Below, piece by piece: positions 53,576 through 63,689 of a stretch of 64,000 nucleotides of DNA; position 1 is the first letter of the stretch; each line of letters opens with the position of its first letter. Below the pieces are notes generated by a model that saw only the letters and a list, made by a program, of their open reading frames with translations, did no database searches and was not told where the DNA came from. A program made the translations under genes and the position numbers. Source of the stretch: Sarcophilus harrisii. Taxonomy: Eukaryota > Chordata > Mammalia > Dasyuromorphia > Dasyuridae. The stretch covers positions 2,170,001-2,234,000 of the forward strand of contig NC_045431.1 of NCBI RefSeq assembly GCF_902635505.1. Reading direction: 5' to 3'.

Positions 53576-53577
53576 CT

Positions 53578-54860
53578 GTATGTCCTTCTCTCTTTGCTCT
53601 CTTACTTGGTGACCCCATTATCCCTCATGATGTCAATTATCATCTCCATGTAGATTATTCCAAGATTTCTATATCCAGTCCTAGTTTTTCTTTACATTTC
53701 CATCCCAATCCAACTTTCCTGTGACTTTCCAGTTGCAACCTTGGTTGCAAACTTGCATGCTCAGCCTTTCCCTGCCATTCCTCCACATACTCATTCAGTT
53801 GACAAATCTTGTACTACTTAAGCACCTTGGTTGCTAAGTGATAGAGTGGTCCAAGGGCTTACCTCAAGTTCAAGCACATAGTAGGTGGTTAATAAATGTT
53901 TATTGAAAGTGACAGTGAACAGAAGGGCAAACCTGGAGTCAGGAAGCTGAGTTCAAATCCAGCTTCAGATATTTACTAGCCATGTAACCCCCTAGATCAC
54001 TGAACCTCCTTCTGCCTCAGTTTCCTCTTCTATAAAATGAAGACAGTAATAGCACCTGCCTTCAGGGTTGTTGTGAGGAAAAAACAATATAATAGTTGGA
54101 GAGCTCTTGGCAAACCTTAAAGCTCCATATAAATGAATGCTATTTATTATGATTTTTCTTCCATGATATCTGTCGTTTGTTCCCTTCCTTGACTCACACA
54201 TCCCTAATTCAATTCTTTATCATTTCTCATTTACACGACTTAATGAATGAATCTGGTGGCAGCACTGCAACTCTTTTCAGTCTTTCCTCTCCAATCTATC
54301 CCCCCCCCAACAGCCACCAAAATGATTTTGCTAAGACAGGACCCCGACTCCATCACCTTTCTCCTTTTAAACTCCTATGGCTCTCTATTTCCTCTCTGAT
54401 CAAATATAAATCCCTTCATTTGGACTTAAAACTCTTCACAGCCTGACCCCCTTCCTACCTCTCCAGGATCCTTATGGTCCTCTCTCTCAATCTGCACCTC
54501 GCCCAATGCCCCTCCATAATGCTGTGTTGACCACATCCACACCATCCTGACAGTGGCCATCTCTCACATCTGGAATGCTTTCTCTCCTGAGCTTTATCTC
54601 TAGGAATCTTTGGTTTCCTTCAAGCTCAGCTTCCAGTCTCTACATGAAGCTTTCCTGGTCACCCAGCTGCTGCCTTCTCATCCAAGGCTTTCTTCACGTG
54701 TTACATACTTATATATGTCCATGTCACATCACCCATTAGCATGTGAGCTCCCTGAAGCCAGGGACTATTTTGCTTTTATCTTTGTCTTCCTAACGCTTAA
54801 CACAATTCTTAGCACACAGTAAGCCCTTAATGAATGTTTCTTAATTAAGGACTACTTGTG
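53578..54860 (+). mobile_element. Long L2 LINE 3' fragment, split by a SINE
   Basis: About 1.3 kb in L2 order. Left part 53578-53840 reads LGDPIIPHDVNYHLHVDYSK-like protein, an L2 ORF2 motif region. The right part from about 54220 has CAAAATGATTTTGCTAAGAC, CTCCTTTTAAACTCCTATGG, CCTGACCCCCTTCCTACC, CTGGAATGCTTTCTCTCC, CATGAAGCTTTCCTGGTCAC and the end GCACACAGTAAGCCCTTAATG. Not a usable frame. Confidence 0.85.
53925..54150 (+). repeat. MIR/CORE-SINE inside the L2
   Basis: AACCTGGAGTCAGGAAGCTG, TTACTAGCCATGTAACCCC, CTGCCTCAGTTTCCTCTTC, TATAAAATGAAGACAGTAATAG, GGGTTGTTGTGAGGAAAA. Full MIR-like layout. Confidence 0.75.
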
Positions 54861-54975
54861 TGACCATGGGCAGCTCACCAAACAGATGTGGGCTTCAATT
54901 TTCCCATTTGTAATAAAGTATTTGGACTAGATGGTCTGTGAGTTTCTGGTTCCATGATTCTGTGATCCTAAGTCC
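54850..54975 (+). repeat. MIR/THER1-type SINE relic
   Basis: TTGTGTGACCATGGGCAGC, CAATTTTCCCATTTGTAATAAAG, TTTGGACTAGATGGTCTGTG, CATGATTCTGTGATCC. Confidence 0.6.
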
Positions 54976-54979
54976 TATT

Positions 54980-56080
54980 TGTAATGAGAACTTGGGGTCT
55001 CCATTCACACTGTAACGCCTCTTATTCTCACACAGAATTTGTGGACACCCATTCATTATCTAGGCTGGCTGGCTCACTCCAACCTTCTCTTAGTCTGCTG
55101 GGTCTCATTTCTCTGAAAAGAACTGCCATGTTACACTGACCCCAAAACTCTTTCAGGGTGATAGGGAGCTGTGGGGGAATATACTTCCCTTAGTCACCAC
55201 TTTAATTCTTGAGCCATTGTTAATGTGATTTCTTAAAAAAAAAAAAAAACCACTTATAATGATGGCAACTTAAGATCTTAAATATAACCATTTACTTAAC
55301 AACAAAACAAAATAATAAAATTACAGGTACTCATATATTAAAGCAAGTGCATGACTAATAACTATATCATAATATACAAACTGAAATGATATTCTCCCAT
55401 CGTTTCACTCAGTATTTGGGAAAGAGAATGCTTATAGAAGCTTACCAAGGAGGCCCATGAATAAGGAAAATCCAAAACTCATGTGCTCAATGAAATTCAA
55501 TCTGCACTCTTAGTTCATTACCTTGCAATTTAGAAGCGGATTGTATGTTTCATCATGAATCTGTTGGGATTGTGGTTGGTCATTGTGTTGATCAGATTTA
55601 CTAAGATTTTCAAAGCTGATTATCTTTACAATATTGTTGTTGTTGTATAAATTATATTGTAGTTATTATATAAATTGGAAAAATTTTTAAATGAAAAACA
55701 TATCGTCTAGATTACAACATTCAACGGAACAAATAAATCTTCAAGATAATCTCTCTCTTTTTCTCTCTCTCTGTGTGTATGTGTGTATATAGATAATGTA
55801 TGTATACATACACACATGTAAACATAATATATATATATGCATACATAGACATTGGGCAAAAACTGTAATAAGCTGAATCCAGAATTGAGATTTGTAATTT
55901 GTATTTCAGAAATTACGATGTTTTCTAAGATTCAGGGTTATTTTTCAATGCAAGAAGTTATCCTCTGGCAATAAAACTGCAAATAATCCAAAGGGCAATG
56001 AAAAGGGTTGATGAGAGAAGATTGAAGAATATTATTAAGGTGACTTGTGGGAAGAGAAGAGAATAAACATTATTAAGTGC
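54980..56080. other. Unassigned AT-rich stretch
   Basis: About 1.1 kb without a nameable repeat or gene, apart from CT/TG/TA simple sequence at about 55755-55850. Confidence 0.4.
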
Positions 56081-56084
56081 CTAA

Positions 56085-56305
56085 TTGGACCAGGCTCTGC
56101 ACTAAATATTTTTACAAATGTTATTTCATGTGATCCTTAGAACAATCCCGATGGATAGATGCTAGTATTCTCTCTATTTTATAGCTGAAGAAATTGAGGC
56201 AGGCAGACATCAAATGACTTACCTAAAGTCACACAGCTAGTGAGTGTCTGAGGCTAGATTTGAAGTCAAGTCTTTTGATTCTATGCCTTGAGGCCCCATC
56301 TCCCC
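56085..56305 (-). repeat. MIR/CORE-SINE relic, nearly full length
   Basis: TTATTTCATGTGATCCTTAG, AACAATCCCGATGGATAG, ATTTTATAGCTGAAGAAATTG, AGTCACACAGCTAGTGAGTG, TCTGAGGCTAGATTTGAAG. Confidence 0.75.
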
Positions 56306-56990
56306 TGAAGCACAAGGTGGGAGAGTTGGGGAAGGCTATGGGATCCTGGACACGGATTCACACAAATGAGGGACAACGGATTAATGACATATGCATGAGA
56401 GATGACAACACAATATTACCATAAACTCAACATATTAAAAGAATGAAAAGCTTCCAGTGCACTGTGGGAGGAGGAAACGGAGCGTTCCTTTATAGAAGAT
56501 TAAGCAAAAGTCAGAGATGGAATTGCAATGGAAGAAGAGTAATGAGAATGAAAGATTCTCTACCAAGAATCAATGATGCAGATTTAAGGATAATTCATCA
56601 AAATGTATAGACAGAGAGAAGGGGCCATATTTTGGCCTCCAGTTTGGGATTTTTGACGGGTCCAAATGTATGGTATCCCCAATGCAGGTATTCCCGTATA
56701 TAAATTCCCTACACTAGAACATATGCTCAACTGCTACGTAAATTAAAGTCTCGGAGAATTGCTGGGGCCTCTGAATCACCCAAGATTTTATAAGTAGCAT
56801 ATCTGAGAGAAAAAGGATCAGTTTGAAGGATCTTCTTGACTCAGAGGATGTCTACATAAGAATTCTTTTACCTAATATTATGAGACAGCTATATTAAGAT
56901 AAAATATTGTACTCTGATAATATCACTATAGACTGAAATATAATGAAAGAATAATATTGAGATTATATTGAAATTTCCCAAGTTCTTTTC
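56306..56990. other. Unassigned stretch
   Basis: No repeat, gene or RNA recognised. Confidence 0.4.
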
Positions 56991-56999
56991 TTACAATAA

Positions 57000-57180
57000 C
57001 CTGCAAGGCAGATGATTTATAGTTTCCAAATAACCTTAAAGTTTCCATTATACAAAAGAGGAAAATTCCATTCAATACAATTGCTCCAATTACAGAGCTA
57101 GCAAATGTCAGACGCAGGATTCAAATATAAGCCTTCTGAATCTTAAATCTAAAACTCTCCCTACTATAGGATGTTATCAA
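57000..57180 (-). repeat. MIR-type SINE relic
   Basis: TTACAATAACCTGCAAGGC, AATTACAGAGCTAGCAAATG, GTCAGACGCAGGATTCAAAT, ATAAGCCTTCTGAATC. Confidence 0.65.
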
Positions 57181-57440
57181 ATATTCCTAAATGCAATATT
57201 AGTTAACCTGCATTCCACAGAAACTCAATTGTGTGGTTGTTGTTGGTTTTTAAAGAACTAGCTAAGAGATCTAGCTATCTATCTATGTAATAATTATAAT
57301 ATTCTTATTGTATAACAAACTGGACCAAATAATCACAAGAAACGGTCCTTTTGTCATGTTGGATAATTTTTATTTGATTTCGAATATTTTATAATTTTGA
57401 ATAAGCCTGCTGCCTACAAGTTAATCCTCAGCTTTTAAAC
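57181..57440. other. AT-rich unassigned stretch
   Basis: Contains a short (CTAT)n at 57272-57286; nothing else recognised. Confidence 0.4.
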
Positions 57441-57448
57441 TTGGAATC

Positions 57449-57611
57449 GGGGGCAGCTAGGTGGCATAGTGGATAGAGCACCAGCCCTGAAGTCAGGAAG
57501 ACCAGAGTTCAAATCCGACCTCAGACACTTAACACATCCTAGCTGTGTGACCCTGGGCAAGTCACTTAAGCCCAATTGCCTCAGCAAAAAAATAAATTAA
57601 AATAAAATAAA
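57449..57611 (+). repeat. Marsupial tRNA-derived SINE, short form, nearly intact
   Basis: GGGGGCAGCTAGGTGGCATA, GTGGATAGAGCACCAGCCC, GAGTTCAAATCCGACCTC, AGCTGTGTGACCCTGGGC, CAAGTCACTTAAGCCC, AATTGCCTCAGC, then an A-rich tail. The tRNA-like A and B boxes can be seen in the first half. Flanks AAACTTGGAATC (57437-57448) and AAACTCGGCATTC (57609-57621) look like a worn target duplication. The best preserved SINE in the window. Confidence 0.95.
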
Positions 57612-57777
57612 CTCGGCATTCTAGGTCCACCATAATCTCGACTCCAATCTGCCTTGCAAACTTTCTCTCATTGCTCAACTCCAATCTTTCACTACAATTA
57701 AAATGAACTGCTCACTGTCTTCCAAATAAATTTTGTTCATTTTTACTTTTCTATCTTTGATTATATCTTGTCCATAG

Positions 57778-57985
57778 TTGCAGTGAGGTAGTACAATGGA
57801 TAGAGCACTGGTCCTCAAGTCAAGGGAACCTGAGTTCAAATGTGGCCAGCTTCACATATTGTGTGACTTGCCTCAGTTTCGTCATTCATAAAATGAGAAG
57901 GAAATGGCAAATCACTTCACTGTCTTTTCCAAGAAAGCCCCAAATGAGGTCACAAAGAACATAAACAACTCAACAATTCAACAAT
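57778..57985 (+). repeat. Marsupial CORE-SINE, long form
   Basis: GCAGTGAGGTAGTACAATGG, GAGCACTGGTCCTCAAGTC, CCTGAGTTCAAATGTGG, TGCCTCAGTTTCGTCATTC, AAGGAAATGGCAAATCAC, AGCCCCAAATGAGGTCAC, CAACTCAACAATTCAACA. Confidence 0.85.
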
Positions 57986-58435
57986 CCTTTGTATGTAGTA
58001 GTCACTTGAGAAATGCTGAACTAATGAATGTGCTGAGCAAATATGATTGTTTAAGAAACAACAGAGTTAAGTTTGGAGAGGTTTGTGATTAACTTGATCA
58101 TTAAGTGCTGTACCTATCATCTCAATCACTCATCCCTGACCACAACAATAAAACCATAGATGCTTAGAGTATACATATATATGTGTGTGTCTCATATATA
58201 TGTATCTATCTAAATGACATATGTTTTAAAATATTAAATTATATATACTTAAATATATATTTAAATGTATGTACGAACCTTAGATATTTTATATCGATCT
58301 CAGTTATACTGGCTTTTAAATTTTATTTTACATTTTATTATTTAATTTATGCAAACTAATACAACATAATAGAAAGATAAATAATAATTAGATCATTTAT
58401 AGTTAGATAATAATAACTGATGACACAAAGCTAGC
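57986..58435. other. AT-rich stretch
   Basis: TATATA-rich sequence at about 58165-58270; otherwise unassigned. No gene. Confidence 0.4.
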
Positions 58436-58439
58436 TAAC

Positions 58440-58770
58440 ATGTTGGAGCCAGGAGTCAGAAAGATCTTGACAAGCTAAATGTAATCATTGGGTTGAATCT
58501 AATAAGATGGAACAATAGGGATAAATGTCTTATGTGGGTTCAAAAAAATCAACTTCATAAGCACAAAATGGGGGAGGCATGGTTGGCTAGTCAATCATCT
58601 GGAAAAGATCTGGGGAGCTTAGTGGAATGCAAACACAATAAAAGTCAACAGAGTGATGTGGCAGTCAAAAAGCTCCCCAAATGTTCGCCTGTTTGAAGGG
58701 AAAAGCAGACCAGGCTGAACAAGATAAGATGATCTCCCTGGCACCTTCCTGCTTTAAGGTCCCATGATTC
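58440..58770 (+). mobile_element. CR1/L3-type LINE fragment
   Basis: A frame at 58493-58696 reads IRWNNRDKCLMWVQ, then NQLHKHKMGEAWLASQ, SGKDLGSLVECKHNKSQQSD and VAVKK. This matches the end of the reverse transcriptase of CR1/jockey-like LINEs (the 'W..N..KC..M' and 'KDLGVLVD..L..SQQC' blocks). Degenerate 3' end with GATCTCCCTGGCACCTTCC and CCATGATTCC follows. A fossil; no upstream RT core is left. Confidence 0.7.
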
Positions 58771-58814
58771 CATTCTTTATTGTCACCAACAATTCTTTAT
58801 GGAGCTCCATAATC

Positions 58815-59045
58815 TAGAACAGGGGTTGTTTAAGCTGGGCCTGTGAATAGGAGTATATGGATAGATTTCAAGTATATGGATAGATCCATGTTCTTGGATG
58901 GGGGGAAATATTATTTTTACTAATCTCTAATTGAAAAATATGTATTTCAATTACTTAAACACAATATTCTGGGAAGAAGGCCGGAGGTTGCATCAGACTG
59001 CTAAAGCAATCCATAACACCGAAAGGGTCAAGAACCCCTTCTTTA
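58815..59045 (+). mobile_element. hAT-like DNA transposon relic
   Basis: Starts AGGGGTTGTTTAAGC, ends GTCAAGAACCCCTT, inverted to each other. Interior shares ATGGATAGATTTCAAG and TTTTTACTAATCTCTAATTG with the relic at 10843-11078. Confidence 0.65.
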
Positions 59046-59049
59046 AAAA

Positions 59050-59475
59050 CTTATTTCAACATTTCTAGTGCAACTCATAACCCATTCTTGCTTTCTCATT
59101 CTCTCTGGTTGCGTTCCATGTTTTGCTATAAATTCTCCTTAGATGACCTGCTTGATCATCAGAGACGATCTTAAAGTTCTTTTAATGTGTAAGTGCCCAG
59201 AGAGCTATATCCAAATAGTCTCTGTCGTCTGTAATTCTCATTATATGAACTCATTATTGGGGGGTTGTTTCTGGTTAGACATTTACATAATGTTATCTTT
59301 CTCCCCCTTTCTGGTCTACGTTAAGATTTATTGATGTGCTTTATTAAGGATACTTTTACAGATTACTCTCACTTTATGAAAGTATCTTGTAACAAAATAA
59401 AATAATTGGATAAAACTAATAATCCAGTGAACTTCTCTGAAAATGCATGCAATATTTCACATCTGTGTCATCTCT
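59050..59475. other. Unassigned AT-rich stretch
   Basis: No repeat or gene recognised. Confidence 0.4.
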
Positions 59476-59479
59476 TTTT

Positions 59480-59660
59480 CTCTCCATTTTTTAATTAAAC
59501 AGGAATCTATTCTCTCTCTCTCCCACCCCAAGAAAAAAAGTAAATTCTTGTAACAAATATGCACAGTTGAGCAAAACAAAATTTCTCATGACTGCCTACA
59601 ATTGTATGTATTCATATTTATAGATATATGTACATCTTTCTATCTATCTATATACAAAAT
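59480..59660 (-). repeat. Possible L1 3' UTR scrap in reverse
   Basis: TTTTAATTAAACAGGAATC ... AGAAAAAAAGTAAATTCTTG ... GAGCAAAACAAAATTTC resembles the antisense L1 3' region at 41510-41600. Weak. Confidence 0.35.
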
Positions 59661-60147
59661 CCATCACCTCTCTATAACTGGGAGCCATGGGAGAAAGGAA
59701 AGTCTGGGGAAAGCACTAGAGAGTCAGTACAAGAAATTATGGAAGGTTTTCTTTGGAGATCCAATGACCATAAAAATGATTTGTTTGTTCAATGATGAAA
59801 ACATGTACTCTAGAAATATTTTGATTGCTGTGATTGCTGGCAGGCACACTTTGAAAGGATAAAAATCAATTAAACAAACATTTACTAAACACACTATGGG
59901 CCAAACCTAGCCCAGTAGTTTTGGGGGACAATTTAAAATTTACGAAAGACACTATCCCTCCCCTCATGGAACTTACGGTCTTTAGGGGGAATATAACAGA
60001 TGACTATTATAAATACTATTGTACAAGTGCACCACAAAGATACAAGGTAAAGTGTTATATGAGTGAGTGCTGATGGAAAACAGAGATCGGGAAGTCACTT
60101 CCCCTTTCTGTGCCTCAAAAAATTAGTGAGTTGGATTAAATGAATAG
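59661..60147. other. Mostly unassigned stretch
   Basis: About 59880-60030 carries an old, common mammalian repeat pattern (CATTTACTAAACACACTATGGG ... CTCATGGAACTTACGGTC) that I cannot name. No gene. Confidence 0.35.
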
Positions 60148-60310
60148 TTCTTACCCTCTTTTTGTGGCATGAACCCTTTTGGCAATCCTGGGAAGTCTAC
60201 GGGCCCCTTTTAGATCCCTATTTTTATAGGCATAAAATAGAATCCACAGGATTATGAAAGCAATAAATGAATTATATTGAAATGCTTTTTTAAAAAATTC
60301 TAAAATATTA
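60148..60310 (+). mobile_element. hAT-like DNA transposon relic
   Basis: AGTTCTTACCCTCTTTTTGTG, GCATGAACCCTTTTGGCAATC, GGGAAGTCTACGGGCCCC, AGGATTATGAAAGCAATAAATG, ATTATATTGAAATGC. Same family as 26598-27013 and 29957-30380; right end unclear. Confidence 0.6.
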
Positions 60311-60459
60311 AATGCTAAAAAAAGCACGTCCCAGACCTGAAGTTCAGAAGTTTTTGCTAGAAGTCGCTTCCAGATCTAAATCCCATGACGCCAGAGTTTT
60401 TATAGGAATTTCAATAAATACTATATATACTAAACTATAAAAAATGATTAGCCCATTTG

Positions 60460-61010
60460 CCCCCTCACTGGAAAATCAGCCTTACACAAACAAATATTTA
60501 GGTAATTATTATTCTTTCTGTTTGTAACGATTCTCATTGTTCTGGAGAAGAATTCCTTCGGCCTCATAAATCCCCAAGGGAGCCTGGGTTTTTGTGTGTG
60601 TTTTTTAAACTGTCAGATAATTACACAGTTGGCTTTGGAGTTTAAATTGTCAAAAGGGTTTCATTCCTTTGTTCCTTTGGGGGCAGCTTCCCCTATTGTA
60701 CTCCGGGAACACTAAACAGAACCTATATTAACTGTCAGTTAATTACACACCGTTTTTCTTCAGTATTTACCAGTCAAAGGGGGCAGGTAGGCCGCAATCC
60801 TATCATCTCAATCACCCTCCCGCCTCACAAAAGAATCAATAAAGATGAGTCACTTAGTGTCACCCAGAGTCTGCTGCTCAAAGCCGCCCATTCCTAATTG
60901 CCTTTAGAGATGGATGAGAATACAAACTTTGAAGTGAAAATCACCCTAATGAGTCGCTTGCTGAGAGGAGAGCTCAAGTGTCAGCCCAGTCGGCAGATGC
61001 TGAGAGGCAA
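60460..61010. promoter_or_regulatory. Candidate enhancer with a repeated composite motif
   Basis: A repeat-free block before the right CpG island. ACTGTCAG(A/T)TAATTACACA occurs at 60609-60627 and 60731-60749, 18 of 19 identical. It joins a CTGTCA core (TALE/MEIS-TGIF type) to TAATTA (homeodomain type). A TGAGTCA AP-1-type site lies near 60846. Conservation not testable here; the paired motif is direct evidence, the role is inference. Confidence 0.45.
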
Positions 61011-61720
61011 ACAAAGCGGCCTTTCCTCTTACGCCGGGGAGGACCCCGCTGAGTCTGGTACCCAGAGCCCCGGACAATGGCCGAGACTGACGCGCAGCGG
61101 GATGCTGCAGCCTGCCGGGCAGCGCTGACTCACTCCATCCATCTCGCTGGCTCCCGGCTGGCCTTTAATGAGCCCCGGCAGAGGCAGAGCCAGGCCTCCG
61201 AGGGCCCCCTCCCCCCTCGGTGCCCTCTCCCTTCCCCCCACTCCCGGGTCTGTGCCCCGTGCCAGCCGCACATCCTCGCACGCAAGGCTGGCCTGGGATG
61301 GCGCCGAGCAGGAAGCGCCCGCACCTCTCGGTTTGCCGGCACAACCGGCATCTCGGGGAGGCCAGGGGACCAGCAAAAGGTCAGCGGGATAGCCGGGCAA
61401 ACAATCCCCGCTGGCGACCCAAACAAAAACAAATGTTTGGTTTGCTAACAAGGGGCTTTTGAAAAGCTCCGCTAGAGGCGGGGAAGGAGGGCGCAGCTCT
61501 CGGAAGAGTTTTCTGGGAACCGTGGGGAGAGATGCAGGTTCACCGAAGGCTAGTTCCCTGGCAAGTTTGGCTAAATAGAGGATCTGACCGATGTCAGGGA
61601 ACAAGCAGGGAGTGGGGAAAGAGACCTCTGAGGCCTGCCTCCGCTTTCACTTGCACTTGCACCGACTTGCACTCACCCATTTTGTGAGCCCCCCCCCCCT
61701 CCCCTTCCTTCCCGCTCTAA
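61010..61720. other. CpG island, right end
   Basis: GC-rich, CG-dense stretch, strongest at 61020-61520. Frames of 123 (plus, 61077-61448) and 191 codons (minus, 61029-61604) overlap here, without domains; they follow from low stop density. A C10 run is at 61690-61700. May be a promoter for a gene outside the window. Confidence 0.8.
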
Positions 61721-61865
61721 AACCTAGGATCCTTGAACTGGAGATGGCAAGCGATCTGAAATGAGTCTGAAAAAAAAAATAGGCAAGGAAATGGATCGTG
61801 TGTATATTGAAAATGACAAGTGTTTATGCAAAAGTATCTTTTAAGTTTAATGTCTAGCCCTGTTC
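61721..61865. other. Unassigned
   Basis: No feature beyond an A-run near 61770-61778. Confidence 0.4.
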
Positions 61866-61869
61866 AATC

Positions 61870-61985
61870 CTAAATCCCGTAACCCTGTGAGTTTGGAGAG
61901 ATTTCTTCACCTCATGGGCCTCAGTTTCCTCATCTGTAAAGTGAAGGAAGAATTCTTGCTCTGAGGAAGACCTGTTGTAATCCTT
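61870..61985 (+). repeat. MIR-type SINE relic
   Basis: CCTGTGAGTTTGGAGAG, CACCTCATGGGCCTCAGTTTCC, TCATCTGTAAAGTGAAGG. Confidence 0.65.
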
Positions 61986-62000
61986 TACAGAAATACTCAC

Positions 62001-62094
62001 AAATCTACAAAAGCCATTACTGCTCAAGAAACTTTTTATATCTTCAAAAATTCATAAAAACTATTAGTGTTCAAGAAACTTCCTAAAACTATAG
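62001..62094 (+). repeat. Diverged 47-bp tandem duplication
   Basis: Two units, 62001-62047 and 62048-62094, share AAAT..A..AAAA..ATTA.TG.TCAAGAAACTT in the same order, about 75% identical. Confidence 0.6.
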
Positions 62095-62565
62095 AAATCT
62101 TTTGCGTTGCCCTTCTAGCGCCTTCTTGGAATATAGGGAAGGCTTGATAAATGTCGTTTCTCCTTCATTCTCCAAGAGAACAGCGACAATAACAATCACA
62201 AGCATGATGTCTTGACTTTCAAAGTGAATTGGGTTTAAATGAGGCAGAGCTGTGCCAAATAACTCTGAGTTACTTAGAACACATCTGCATCAGAAGAGAG
62301 AAATTCCACACCGAGAGTCCCTGGAAACCACGGGTCTGGCCCCAAACCAAAAGGCTGATCATCCATTGCACCTTGACTGTTTCATACTTCTCATACTTTC
62401 ATATTGTTTTATGCTTTCATGGCACAGCATCTTTTAGGACATCGTGACCTCTCTCACCCATTCCTGCAGTGCCTTGTAATACTATTGTTTGTTGGAAAGA
62501 AAATGTTTTGCACACCCATGAATATGACAACTTATTATTGCTTTTGTTATTTGTGTATCTGATTT
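62095..62565. other. Unassigned stretch
   Basis: No repeat or gene recognised; two overlapping short frames (62229-62447) have no domain. Confidence 0.35.
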
Positions 62566-62569
62566 AGGA

Positions 62570-62735
62570 AGGCACTATGGTGCAATGAAAAGACTTCCGA
62601 GTTCAGAGTCAAGTGAATATTGGTACTTCCCTTTATGACCTGCGTGATCTTGGACAGTTACTTGACTTTGCTGAGGCTCAGTTTCCTTGGCAATAAAAAA
62701 AAAGGTGAAGCCAGACTAGAGGATCCTTCTCCTTC
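62570..62735 (+). repeat. MIR/THER-type SINE relic
   Basis: GGAAGGCACTATGGTGCAATG, GACCTGCGTGATCTTGGAC, AGGCTCAGTTTCCTTGGC, AGACTAGAGGATCCTTCTCC. Confidence 0.6.
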
Positions 62736-62739
62736 TGGA

Positions 62740-63105
62740 TCTTATGACCAACTAAGTGCTCCTCATTTCTGACTGACTTCTCTATCAGGTTCCAGGAAGC
62801 TCATAACCTTATCATCCAACAAGATGTTCTCAGCCTTGGGGATCCTTCACTCTCTACTCTCTTTTTGGAATGGGGGGAGGGGGAGAGGAGGAACTTCAAA
62901 TTCCATTTCTTTCCCAACTGCACTACCATGGGATTTCTCAGTCCCCCTGCCAGCTTTCCTCTGTGTGTAGTCATCCCTCATTAGATTATAAACTTCTTGA
63001 AGGTAGGCATTGTCTTCATGTTTATTTGCATTTGTATTTCTAGTTTAGCACCCTCACTGGCACATAATAGGTACTTAACATAAATGTTTACTGATTGATG
63101 AGTTG
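62740..63105 (+). repeat. L2-type LINE 3' end
   Basis: Near the end: CATCCCTCATTAGATTATAAAC, TTCTTGAAGGTAGGCATTG, AGTTTAGCACCCTCACTGGC, ACATAATAGGTACTTAACA, ATGTTTACTGATTGATG. Confidence 0.6.
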
Positions 63106-63174
63106 AAGCTAGGTCCTAGATGATTGTAACTGCACCTCCAAGTCTTTGTTTTCCCACAGTGGTGTACATGATAA

Positions 63175-63420
63175 TGATAGCTTACATTTCTGTAACACCG
63201 TGTAAGAATTTCCAACTGCTTTATTTAATCTGAGCATCATAATAACCCTTTGAGGTAAGTGGGAGCAGGCATTATTATTCTCATCTCATAAGGTAAGGAA
63301 ACTGAGGCCCAGAAATTAAGTTCAGCTCCCTGTTCAGACAAGTTCAGTAATTGACATGGCTGGGACTCCCACCAAGAGATCTTGCCTCCACGGTGTCTGC
63401 CCCTGCTAGCATCCCAGCCT
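63175..63420 (-). repeat. MIR/CORE-SINE relic
   Basis: GATAGCTTACATTTCTGTAAC, CATCATAATAACCCTTTGAGG, TTATTCTCATCTCATAAGG, AAGGAAACTGAGGCCCAG, ATGGCTGGGACTCCC. Confidence 0.65.
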
Positions 63421-63597
63421 GCCTTTCCCTGTGATCATGCTACAGTTTCTCACAGTAGGTGCTTAGCTTTTGTGCAATAAGTCAATATTCTTACAAAGAC
63501 ACACTGTTATTATCCCTGTTTTATACATGATAAGTAAGAGGCTCAGAAAAGTTTTACAATAGATAGGAAAATAGAAAACCTATTAGCTGTATTTATA

Positions 63598-63607
63598 TGG
63601 TGTGTAG

Positions 63608-63689
<82 letters not shown>
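63598..63689. repeat. (TG)n(AG)n(ACAG)n microsatellite
   Basis: TG units to about 63624, about 25 AG units to about 63675, then AGAC units to 63689. Confidence 0.97.

Noticed and set aside
57449-57611. tRNA gene
   Set aside because: The tRNA-like head belongs to a SINE with a SINE body and A-rich tail, not to a functional tRNA.
61029-61604. 191-codon minus frame and 123-codon plus frame in the right CpG island
   Set aside because: They overlap on opposite strands, have no domain, and fit low stop density in GC-rich DNA.
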